Positions 38,812 to 46,634 of a stretch of 64,000 nucleotides of DNA are shown piece by piece (the stretch's first letter is position 1; each line of letters opens with the position of its first letter). Source of the stretch: Paenibacillus graminis (GTDB taxonomy: Bacteria > Bacillota > Bacilli > Paenibacillales > Paenibacillaceae); the NCBI RefSeq assembly GCF_000758705.1, contig NZ_CP009287.1:4836001-4900000 (forward strand), written 5' to 3'. The notes beneath the pieces were generated by a model, which saw only the letters and a program-made list of their open reading frames with translations, was not told the origin of the DNA and did no database searches. Both the position numbers and the translations under genes were made by a program.

Positions 38812-40140
38812 TTACTTCTTCAGTTCGCTGGGGCTGATGCCGTAATATTTTTTGAAAATCTTGCTGAAATGCTCCGGGGACTCATAGCCTACCCGCTCCG
38901 CGATCTCATAACGGCGCAAATCGGTATGCAGAATCATCTCGCGGCTGTCCTCCATCCGCAGCTTGATGACATATTCCCAGAGATTATGGCCTGTATTTTT
39001 TTTGAACAGATAGCTCAGGTAATTGGGGCTGACGTGATTTTTTTTGGCCACCTCATGGATCGTCAAGCCCTTCTGGGCATAATTCTCGTCGATATACGCC
39101 TTAGCCTTCTGCACGATCAGGTTGTTATGCGTATACAGCTCCTCAGCCGATGGATCGGCAGCATAGCTGCTCCAGTTGAAATCCCCATAGTAGAATACAT
39201 AGTAATCGGAGTGCTCCTTGTTCCACTGAATGGCTTTGGAGGCTTGCCGGTTCAGCACATCCATAAAGGACAGGCCTTTGAGGATCTGGCTGATGCCAAT
39301 CACGGCGTTCAGATGCAGGTACTTCTGGATATTTAAATGCAGACTGCGGCCAAGCACATCCAGCCTGTTGATCTGGCCCGCCGCCGATTCCTCATAGGTC
39401 CTCTCATCCCACTGGATAATGACGGTAATCTCCTCCTCCGGAGAATAAAAGGCCACTGTGCACCACTCCTGGTCAAGCAGCTCTTTGGCAATATTAAGCG
39501 CGGCATATCGCAGCAGTTCCCGGTCGCGGGAGGTGTACTTCTTCTCTCCGGCGGCTTCCGGCGGCGGCAGTTTGATCTTGATTACGGAAAAAAAAGGCCC
39601 CTGCAGCTTCAGTTCATCCAGCTTCCGCAGCTTCTCCTCTTCGCCCATCACAGAGGCAGGCTCTTCAATGAGGGCATTCAGCAGCTTGCTGTATTCGGGC
39701 AGCGGCTCCTCCAGGCGGAAGCTCTCGCCGATCCCGGCCATAAAGGTGGCCAGCTCCGGGGAAGGTTTATCCATTTTGAGCAGCACATTCCGTACCGAAT
39801 CGAGAAAATGCTCACTGTTCAGCGGCTTGATCAGATAATCCTTCGCCCCTAGCCGGACGGCCATCTGGGCATACTGAAACGTTTCATGGGCGGAGATGAC
39901 TATGGTTTGCACCCAAGGTTTGGCCAGCTTGGCGTGCTGCATCAGCTCAATGCCGCTCATGGCCCCCATCTGAATATCCGTCACCAGCAGATCAACTTCC
40001 TCCATGCGGATGCAGTCCAACGCTTCAAAGCCGCTGTTCGCGGTATAAATATGGCCGATCTCCAGTCCCGAGGAAGCCAGCAGGCTGCTCAGCCCTTTGC
40101 AAATCAGCGGCTCATCGTCTACAACCAGTACATTAAACAT
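38812..40140 (-). CDS. AraC-type response regulator (second system)
   Basis: A 442-residue regulator. The receiver domain (1-120) has Asp9/Asp10-type acidic residues (VVDDEP), phospho-acceptor Asp55 (LVTDIQMGAMSG) and Lys105. A long middle region (about 130-330) without known motif is followed by an AraC double helix-turn-helix (about 340-440, NYLSYLFKKNTGHNLWEYV and YESPEHFSKIFKKYYG). It lies 16 bases after the kinase stop. It is expected to activate the downstream transporter genes. Confidence 0.92.
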   Translation of the reverse strand: MFNVLVVDDEPLICKGLSSLLASSGLEIGHIYTANSGFEALDCIRMEEVDLLVTDIQMGAMSGIELMQHAKLAKPWVQTIVISAHETFQYAQMAVRLGAKDYLIKPLNSEHFLDSVRNVLLKMDKPSPELATFMAGIGESFRLEEPLPEYSKLLNALIEEPASVMGEEEKLRKLDELKLQGPFFSVIKIKLPPPEAAGEKKYTSRDRELLRYAALNIAKELLDQEWCTVAFYSPEEEITVIIQWDERTYEESAAGQINRLDVLGRSLHLNIQKYLHLNAVIGISQILKGLSFMDVLNRQASKAIQWNKEHSDYYVFYYGDFNWSSYAADPSAEELYTHNNLIVQKAKAYIDENYAQKGLTIHEVAKKNHVSPNYLSYLFKKNTGHNLWEYVIKLRMEDSREMILHTDLRRYEIAERVGYESPEHFSKIFKKYYGISPSELKK

Positions 40141-40156
40141 CTAAGAGACCACCTTT

Positions 40157-41950
40157 CTATTGTTGATTCTCCGACTTGGGAAGTTTAACTGTTACGATAG
40201 TCCCTCCACCCTGGCGGGGGGCGTAGCTGATTCCATAATGCGGGCCAAAATGCAGATGCACACGCTGATTGATGTTGCGGATGCCATAGCCGCTTACCGG
40301 ATTAGGACTTTCGTCATTCAGCACCTGCTCAATGGCCTGGTAATCCACCTGTTTGTACCCATTATCTACTATAGTAATTAGAATGGTATCGTCCTGCAGA
40401 ACCGAGGTGATGATGATCTCCCCGTCCTCATCCATATTTTTGACACCGTGGATGATGGCATTTTCGATTAGGGGCTGGAGGGTGATCTTGGGAATGAGAT
40501 TCGCTTTGGTCTCCGGTGCGATGTTCCAGATGACCGTGAACACATAATCATACCGGTGCTGCTGCAGCTTGATATAGGCACTCGCATGCTCCAGCTCCTC
40601 CTCCAGCGTAATCAGCTCCCGGCCCCGGCTTAAGCTGATCTTCATCAGCTTCGATAATTCCTTGATCATTTCCGCGGATTCGACATTGCCTTCCAGCGAG
40701 CTTTTCCAATAAATGCTCTCCAGCGTGTTATAGAGCAGATGCGGATTGATCTGCTGATAGAGCAGCTGCAGCTGTGATTCCTTCTGCTTCAGCTCCATCT
40801 GATATTTGTACATGATGAGACTATTCAGCCTGCGGGCCATATCATAAGTAGAAGCGATCAGCACACTGACTTCATCGTTGGTCCCTCTTTGCGGTGTCTC
40901 GGGAACACGGTTGCCCGGCTCATATTTGCGCACAAAAAAAGCCAGCTTCTGCAGAGGAGTCATGAGAGAACGCCAGAAATAAGTGATAATGATCAGTCCG
41001 AAAAGCGCGTAAGCAACCGTTATGTATTGAATCACCCGCTTCATTTCCTTCTGCTGCTGGAGCAGCGCTTTGACCGGAACCTTGTAGACCAGCTTCTGGG
41101 CAAAGGCATGATTGTTGTTCACCACATAGATGAAGTCATCCGTGATAATGTCCTCTGTTCCTTCCGGATCACCAGTCTCAGCTCCCTCCGGCAGGTCAAT
41201 TACTTCCCCTGTAGCATTAGTGGTCGAAGCCAGCACCCGGTTGTTCATATCGGTCAAATAGATTTCGCCTTCCGGCAGAGAAATGGATTTCAGCGACTCG
41301 CCGATTTTGGACTCCATCTTGGTGACCACCAGCACGCCGATGGTTCCCGCCCCCCTGTAAATGTTGTTGACCGCCCTGACATAAGTCAGTGTCTTGAGGT
41401 TCTCAGCCTGCGGGCTAAGCTTCTCTGCGAGCATTAAATAACCTCTGCCCTTCTGCTGCACGACCTGGTCAAACCAGTAGGGCTTCTCGCCTTTTGAGAA
41501 AAAATACACGCCCGCCTTCTTCACCTGCGGAAAATTGGGGGCAAAAAAATAATAATTGTCGGGGTCGTACACATACAGTGAATAATAAATCCCGTCGCCC
41601 CGTCCGGCGCCCTGCGAGTAGCTGCCCAGCAGCTTTTCTATGGTTTCATAGTGTTCCACCCGCTCCATCACAGGCTCGCCGCCGCTGACATGCAGCTGCT
41701 GCAAAACCGGATTCTGAATAACGGTTGTAGTAATTTTATTTACCGTATCAATGTCTCTATTGATGATCGCAAAGTTCTGTTTGTTCAGCTCCACATAGGC
41801 ATTGGTGACATGTCGCTTCAGAATTTCCTCCGCCTTGTAATTGCCGTAGCTGTTCAGGATCAGTATGGGCGAAATCATAATCAGAAACAGCAGAATCAGC
41901 TGCTGCTTGACGTTCAGCCTGACGACTGGCTTGATAAAGGCAGACAACAT
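40157..41950 (-). CDS. YesM-like sensor histidine kinase (second system)
   Basis: A 597-residue membrane kinase. Helices lie near 15-35 and 305-327 with an extracellular sensor between. A HAMP-like stretch leads to the His_kinase module with LLYQQINPHLLYNTLESIY, and an HATPase domain with PLIENAIIHGVKN and a final GGGTIVTVKLP. It is the first gene of this operon. ATG follows CTGGAGGTG. Its promoter has a cre-like site. Confidence 0.92.
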   Translation of the reverse strand: MLSAFIKPVVRLNVKQQLILLFLIMISPILILNSYGNYKAEEILKRHVTNAYVELNKQNFAIINRDIDTVNKITTTVIQNPVLQQLHVSGGEPVMERVEHYETIEKLLGSYSQGAGRGDGIYYSLYVYDPDNYYFFAPNFPQVKKAGVYFFSKGEKPYWFDQVVQQKGRGYLMLAEKLSPQAENLKTLTYVRAVNNIYRGAGTIGVLVVTKMESKIGESLKSISLPEGEIYLTDMNNRVLASTTNATGEVIDLPEGAETGDPEGTEDIITDDFIYVVNNNHAFAQKLVYKVPVKALLQQQKEMKRVIQYITVAYALFGLIIITYFWRSLMTPLQKLAFFVRKYEPGNRVPETPQRGTNDEVSVLIASTYDMARRLNSLIMYKYQMELKQKESQLQLLYQQINPHLLYNTLESIYWKSSLEGNVESAEMIKELSKLMKISLSRGRELITLEEELEHASAYIKLQQHRYDYVFTVIWNIAPETKANLIPKITLQPLIENAIIHGVKNMDEDGEIIITSVLQDDTILITIVDNGYKQVDYQAIEQVLNDESPNPVSGYGIRNINQRVHLHFGPHYGISYAPRQGGGTIVTVKLPKSENQQ

Positions 41951-41968
41951 CTGGATACACCTCCAGTT

Positions 41969-42001
41969 TCAATAATATATCAAACGGATAAGCGCTTACA
42001 C
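41969..42001 (-). promoter_or_regulatory. Candidate promoter and cre-like site of the second sugar operon
   Basis: On the minus strand TGTAAGCGCTTATC carries the CcpA core AAGCGCTT but misses one or two consensus positions. TGTAAG could serve as -35, with TATTAT 17 bases downstream as -10. The site and promoter therefore overlap. Confidence 0.45.
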
Positions 42002-42059
42002 AGGTTTATTTTGATGGAAATGATGTTCATTTATATGTATTTTTACAGCTAGCAGCGGA

Positions 42060-42227
42060 TTGGAGAGGCAAAGTGGAGTCACTCCGTGGAAGATTTGGAC
42101 CTCCGGCCGTTGTTGTCTCCAGATTTTTTTATTTTTACCGCTGGGCGGATAAAATCCGGAGACAAAGGCAGGCACTACCGTTCCTCCGGTTCCAAATTTC
42201 CACTACACGACTCCTTCACCTCTCCAA
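42060..42227. repeat. 168-nt rod-like inverted-repeat element
   Basis: Outer arms TTGGAGAGG..GGAGTC and GACTCC..CCTCTCCAA (42060-42080 and 42209-42227) pair. Further in, GTGGAAGATTTGGA pairs with TCCAAATTTCCAC, GTCTCC with GGAGAC, GATTTT with AAAATC, and CCGCTGGGCGG closes the tip. The whole element can fold as one long hairpin in either strand. Open frames across it are by-products. It resembles a miniature non-autonomous element or a structured RNA. Confidence 0.7.
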
Positions 42228-42282
42228 AAACCCGAAAACTGAAAAAAATTTCGGCGCAGAGGGGTGGGAAAATATGAAACAT

Positions 42283-42322
42283 AACGGCTGCGTTGTCCAG
42301 TGAAGGACGCGCAGCCGTTATG
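42283..42322. terminator. Strong hairpin ahead of repeat copy 4
   Basis: CATAACGGCTGCG and CGCAGCCGTTATG pair perfectly across a 14-base loop. No T-run follows on either strand. Similar AACGGCTGC/GCAGCCGTT arms occur at about 16.25 kb and in the msrAB terminator at 61.4 kb. Confidence 0.6.
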
Positions 42323-42342
42323 GATTTAAGTTTCGCGTTGCC

Positions 42343-42562
42343 TGGAGAACCTTTATGATACCTTCGGCCACTCCAAGTGGAAATAGGGCAACTAATTCAG
42401 CTCGAAGCCCTTATTGACCTCAGGTGAAGTGGAAAAAGGGCAACTAATCCAGCTGATTTCGCAGTTCTTGAGGGAATATGACCCAATTAAGCTCTCTTTT
42501 TCCACTTAAAATTCATAATTGTTAATTTTGGGAAAAAATAAACTCCCTTTTTCCAACTAGCA
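42343..42562. repeat. Extragenic forward-forward-reverse-reverse repeat, copy 4
   Basis: Forward GTGGAAA motifs start at 42377 and 42429 (52 nt apart), each leading to CAACTAAT. Inverted motifs TTTTTCCACTT (near 42497) and CCCTTTTTCCAACTAG (near 42545) are 51 nt apart. GTTGCCTGGAGAACC at 42343 is shared with copy 3. Confidence 0.82.
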
Positions 42563-42623
42563 CTGCTCAGCTCTTCTTCAACAGACGCTATTTAGAAAAA
42601 GACTATCAAATTCAGCCGGCACA

Positions 42624-42655
42624 AAAAGGAACTGTCATCAGACAGTCCCCTGGCA
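42624..42655 (-). terminator. Terminator of the GH65/esterase operon
   Basis: On the minus strand, GGGACTGTCTGATGACAGTTCC is a tight hairpin followed by TTTTTG. Upstream (42682-42705) a 12-bp direct repeat GATGATTCATTC occurs twice. Confidence 0.8.
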
Positions 42656-42734
42656 TGATCATCTAGGAACGATGATATTTGGATGATTCATTCGATGATT
42701 CATTCGAACATAATTGGTGTAAATTCCTAATTCA

Positions 42735-43538
42735 TCACTTCGTATAGCCGTTCAACGCCAGCCAGGAAGCACAGGCTTCGGTCCAGCTTCGGGTGTGCGG
42801 CTCCCCGCCGGCCAGACCAAGCCCGTGCTCGCCATGCGCATAGACATGAAGATCGAATGGTATATGATGACGGCTTAATGCAGCAGCGAATTGCAGGCTG
42901 TTCTCCACAGGCACCGCTCCGTCATCCGAGGTATGCCACAAGAAAGCAGGCGGGGTAGCTGCCGTTACCTGAAGCTCGCTGCTGAGACGCTTCACCAGCT
43001 CCGGATCAGGTTCTATCCCCAGCTGATTCTCCTTGGACCCCTGATGGGTCACTCCTTCAGCCATGGATATTACCGGATAACATAGAATTAATAAATCTGG
43101 ACGGCAGGACTTCCGTTCCAAAGGCTCTGAAGCTTCTTCATCACCCTCATCGAACAGAACTCCGGCAGCAGAAGCTAAATGTCCGCCTGCCGAAAATCCC
43201 AGGATGCCCAGTCTGTCAGGATCTACCCCATACTCTTCAGCGCGGTAACGGATCGTGCGGAGCGCACGCTGAGCATCCCGCAGCGCATGGGGATAACCAT
43301 AAGGGGCTACGCGGTAACGCAGCACAAAAGCCGAGATTCCCAGTGTATTCAGCCATTCCGCCACCGGTCCTCCTTCATGGTCTGCACGCATGGCATATCC
43401 GCCGCCCGGACAGACAAGCACAGCGGCGTTCTTATCACCTTCCACCAGATAAGGCGTAATCGCCGGGCAATCCTCATTGCTTGATCCAAGTGCGCCTGGC
43501 GCCCCTTCCGGCCATAACAACATTGTTTTCATGTTCAT
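42735..43538 (-). CDS. Alpha/beta-hydrolase, carbohydrate-esterase-like
   Basis: A 267-residue cytoplasmic alpha/beta hydrolase. The oxyanion motif is CPGGGYAM, the nucleophile elbow GFSAGGH, the acid probably in HTSDDGAVP and the catalytic His in YAHGEHGLGLA. Relatives include acetyl-xylan-esterase-like proteins in sugar operons. It is the last gene after two GH65 phosphorylases and beta-phosphoglucomutase, so it may deacetylate imported oligosaccharides; that is an inference from context. Confidence 0.82.
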   Translation of the reverse strand: MNMKTMLLWPEGAPGALGSSNEDCPAITPYLVEGDKNAAVLVCPGGGYAMRADHEGGPVAEWLNTLGISAFVLRYRVAPYGYPHALRDAQRALRTIRYRAEEYGVDPDRLGILGFSAGGHLASAAGVLFDEGDEEASEPLERKSCRPDLLILCYPVISMAEGVTHQGSKENQLGIEPDPELVKRLSSELQVTAATPPAFLWHTSDDGAVPVENSLQFAAALSRHHIPFDLHVYAHGEHGLGLAGGEPHTRSWTEACASWLALNGYTK

Positions 43539-43616
43539 CCCTCAAGCTTTCTTCCATTGGATAGAATTATCATACAGGAAATCGCTTTCTTTCCCTGCTA
43601 TAAGTCTATCAAGCTC

Positions 43617-44246
43617 TTACAATTCATGCAATCCGGTTACGACGAAATCGGCTGCCGCCAGCAGTTCCCGCTTTCCGATCCCAACCACCCGCATCCCTGC
43701 CGCTTTGGCGGCCGCAATCCCCGCTTCCGCATCCTCAAAAACCACACAGTCCGCAGGCTGCAGCCCGAGTCTGCGGCAGGCGGTCTGAAAGACCTCGGGG
43801 TCCGGTTTGGCACGGGATACGGTGTTGCCGTCAACAACCGCATCGAACAGCCCGGATATCTTCAGCCTATCCAGGATGAATGCGGCGTTTTTGCTGGCAG
43901 AACCTAGAGCAATGCCTACTCCCCGCTTCTTAAGGCTGCCGAGATATTCGCGGACGCCAGGCAGCAGTTCCGAATCATCCAGGCGCGAAATATAGTCAAC
44001 ATATACCCGGTTCTTCCTTTCGGCCATGGCAGCCTTATCCGCTTCATTGAACTCCAGGCCGCCGGTCTCCAGCAGAATATCAAGTGAGCGCATACGGCTA
44101 ACCCCTTTCAGCCTTTCGTTATGCGCCTCCGTGAATTCGAACCCGAGGTCTGCGGCAAGTGAATGCCAGGCCAGATAATGATATTTGGCCGTGTCTACAA
44201 TCACACCGTCCAAATCAAAGATTGCACCCTTCATATGTTCCAGCAT
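43617..44246 (-). CDS. pgmB: Beta-phosphoglucomutase
   Basis: HAD-superfamily mutase converting beta-glucose 1-phosphate to glucose 6-phosphate. The catalytic FDLDGVIVDT carries nucleophile Asp11 and acid/base Asp13. The cap contains the substrate-binding LKGVSRMRSLDILL, and GSASKNAAFIL and FEDAEAGIAAAKAAGM complete the HAD motifs. At 209 residues it matches the family. Placed just after two GH65 phosphorylases, which release beta-glucose 1-phosphate, its role in that pathway is well supported. Confidence 0.93.
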   Translation of the reverse strand: MLEHMKGAIFDLDGVIVDTAKYHYLAWHSLAADLGFEFTEAHNERLKGVSRMRSLDILLETGGLEFNEADKAAMAERKNRVYVDYISRLDDSELLPGVREYLGSLKKRGVGIALGSASKNAAFILDRLKISGLFDAVVDGNTVSRAKPDPEVFQTACRRLGLQPADCVVFEDAEAGIAAAKAAGMRVVGIGKRELLAAADFVVTGLHEL

Positions 44247-44324
44247 GTATCTTCTTTCCTTTCAATTTATATAAACTGTAGACGCGTCCGCTCCGTAATT
44301 ATCCAAGCTTCCCCTCAGCGCTTC

Positions 44325-46634
44325 TTACCTTTTATCACTACTCTGCCGAGCAGCCGGCTCCACCAAGCGCAGCCGCAGCTGTGTACCTGGTCCGCACAGC
44401 TCAGCCGGGCCTCCGGATACGGAAAAAGCCAGAGCCTCACAGTTGCCCGCTGCCGCTGTAATCATGACTTCGTCACGAGTGACATGCAGCCTGTATTGGC
44501 CTCCGCGCAGCGTGACCGGCAGTTCGATCGACTGCCAATGCTCCGGCAGCGCCGGCTTCAGGCAGACGGTTTCACCGCTGAATTGCACACCCGCGAAGCC
44601 AAGCACTGCAGCCATCCACGCCCCGCCATTCGCTGCCGGATGCGTGCCTCCGATATAGAGATCCCCTACATACTGCTTCGATTCCCCGGTCAGATCAACG
44701 GTAGCCGTCCGCATAAAATAAGGATAACCCCAATCAGGTGAGCCGATCTCAGCAGCCACCAGCGCGTAGATGCATGGGCTAAGGCTGGAGCCATGCTCGG
44801 TACGCGGTTCATAAAACTCCCAGTTCGCCTGCTTTACTTCCTTGGAAAATGCAGATTTGAACAGGTTCAGCATCAGCACAACATCCGCTTGCTTCAAGAT
44901 TCTGGTGGTGGTGGCGAGCCCGTTGCCGCCGCCCCAATATTCGTTTTTGTCAATCACCCGTGACCTCAGCTCCGGCAAAGTGACCTCTTCGAGCTGAAAA
45001 TAACGGTCAAATTGTTCGATCAGGAGCGTATCCGGGTCCGGCTGGGGAAGATACAGCCCCTCCAGCAGAGTCTTGAATTCTGTCAGGAACGGACCTCCTG
45101 TAAATTGCCTGTACCATTCGCGGTAAGCTTCCGGGTACCTGCTCTCCAGCAATTCTGCACTGCGCATGGCAATCTCCAGAGTTTCTTTAACCAAGGCATT
45201 GGTAAAAGCGTTATTGTTCACGCGCTCGTGATATTCATCCGGACCGGTAACATCCAGAATTTCATAGCGCTCTTTTACCGGATTATAATAGGCATAGGAA
45301 TAGAAGAAACGCGCACATTCCCAAATGACCTCGGCCCCGCCGTCCAGCAGCAGGCTGTCGTCACCTGTAAACTGAATGTACTGCCAAATTCCATGCACTA
45401 CATCCGCACTGATATGGACCTGCTTATCACGGAAATACGTCCGCATAGGGCGGCCCGTAAAAACATCATTCACATTGAAAAGGGTGCAGGCATCATCTCC
45501 CGAGTCCTGGCTCTCCCAGGCGTAGAACGCCCCAAGATACCCGTATTCAGCCGCCTTGCGCCGCGCGCCATCCAGCGTGTGAATCCGGTACATCATCAGA
45601 TTGCGGGCAACTCCGGGATCACTGTGCAGAAAAAAAGGCAGCATGAACATCTCTGTATCCCAGAATACCGCGCCCTTGTAGACCTGGCCGGATAAGCCCC
45701 GAGCCGGGATGGACACCTTTTCCGACGCCGTAGGTGCGATAATCATCAGCTGATACATGCTGTACCTTAGCGCAAACTGCGCGGCTTCGTCTCCTGCAAT
45801 GAGGCAATCGCAGCGGGACCAGCGCTCCGCCCACACCCTGCGGTGAGCCTGCAGCAGCTCCCGGTACCCTTGCTCCGCTGCAGCCTGAACCGCTTGCTCT
45901 GCCAATATCTCTGGATCGCCTTCCCTGTCCAGACCGGTATATACCGCTGCGTATTTGAACCATTCATAAATTTCTCCAGCGTTGGCGTCAAAAGTAATCC
46001 TCCGCAGTGTTCCCGCCTTGGAGAGCTTCAACCCGCCAAATTCAGACACTGACAGTTCAGCTACAGCCACCTGAAGCTGCAGCTCCCCCGTGGTTGCGGA
46101 AGACAGCAGCAGCCCATCCCTGAACAATTCCTGCTTATCCTGCAGATGGGGACCGTTAATATCCCACACTTCACTGTCGATGCCCGTCTCAATCGTGATC
46201 CGGCAGTCCGCTGTACATTGAACAGTCTGCCTGCTGGCCAGCACATGCAGTTGATCCATACTGGCAAACCGTTCAGCCGTGTAGATCAGCTCGCCGCCCT
46301 CCGGTATGCGGTAAATCGTCTCTCTCCGGTGAACTGCACTGCGGATATCAAGCTCCTGCTTGTGATCAAGCGGTTCAGTCTCCAGAACACTGAGGTGCTG
46401 CCCGTTACAGACTAATGCCGTGTACAACCCGTTGGGAGCATTAACCGGCTCCCGCCACCGCTCTCCGGCCTGATCGTACACCCCTGCGAGCGTGACAGCA
46501 GCCAGTTGATCCTTGCCGAACTCCTCCAAGGTGCCGCGATAGCCCATATAGCCATTTCCCGTCATGTATTTGTTTCCGTTTGTTATGATCCGGGCCTTGT
46601 CAAAACTTGAATCGCGAACGGTCCAGCTCATCAT
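44325..46634 (-). CDS. GH65 disaccharide phosphorylase (kojibiose/nigerose phosphorylase-like)
   Basis: An inverting glycoside phosphorylase of family GH65 (769 residues). It has an N-terminal beta-sandwich domain, an (alpha/alpha)6 barrel with WDTEMFMLPF, the catalytic-acid region VTGPDEYHERVNNNAF and the phosphate-binding stretch EHGSSLSPCIYA, then a C-terminal beta domain. HGSSLS points to phosphorolysis rather than hydrolysis. The specific sugar (kojibiose, nigerose, maltose, trehalose) cannot be fixed by eye. Its start overlaps the stop of the upstream GH65 gene (ATGATG across TGA), so the two are translated together. Confidence 0.85.
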   Translation of the reverse strand: MMSWTVRDSSFDKARIITNGNKYMTGNGYMGYRGTLEEFGKDQLAAVTLAGVYDQAGERWREPVNAPNGLYTALVCNGQHLSVLETEPLDHKQELDIRSAVHRRETIYRIPEGGELIYTAERFASMDQLHVLASRQTVQCTADCRITIETGIDSEVWDINGPHLQDKQELFRDGLLLSSATTGELQLQVAVAELSVSEFGGLKLSKAGTLRRITFDANAGEIYEWFKYAAVYTGLDREGDPEILAEQAVQAAAEQGYRELLQAHRRVWAERWSRCDCLIAGDEAAQFALRYSMYQLMIIAPTASEKVSIPARGLSGQVYKGAVFWDTEMFMLPFFLHSDPGVARNLMMYRIHTLDGARRKAAEYGYLGAFYAWESQDSGDDACTLFNVNDVFTGRPMRTYFRDKQVHISADVVHGIWQYIQFTGDDSLLLDGGAEVIWECARFFYSYAYYNPVKERYEILDVTGPDEYHERVNNNAFTNALVKETLEIAMRSAELLESRYPEAYREWYRQFTGGPFLTEFKTLLEGLYLPQPDPDTLLIEQFDRYFQLEEVTLPELRSRVIDKNEYWGGGNGLATTTRILKQADVVLMLNLFKSAFSKEVKQANWEFYEPRTEHGSSLSPCIYALVAAEIGSPDWGYPYFMRTATVDLTGESKQYVGDLYIGGTHPAANGGAWMAAVLGFAGVQFSGETVCLKPALPEHWQSIELPVTLRGGQYRLHVTRDEVMITAAAGNCEALAFSVSGGPAELCGPGTQLRLRLVEPAARQSSDKR

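Noticed and set aside
42073..42303. 76-codon open frame MESLRGRFGPP..
   Set aside because: It lies entirely within the rod-like inverted repeat and the adjoining hairpin; no ribosome binding site, and the coding potential follows from the repeat sequence.
42679..42706. GATGATTCATTC direct repeat as an attachment site
   Set aside because: Only a simple 12-bp duplication with no integrase or matching distant copy in the window.
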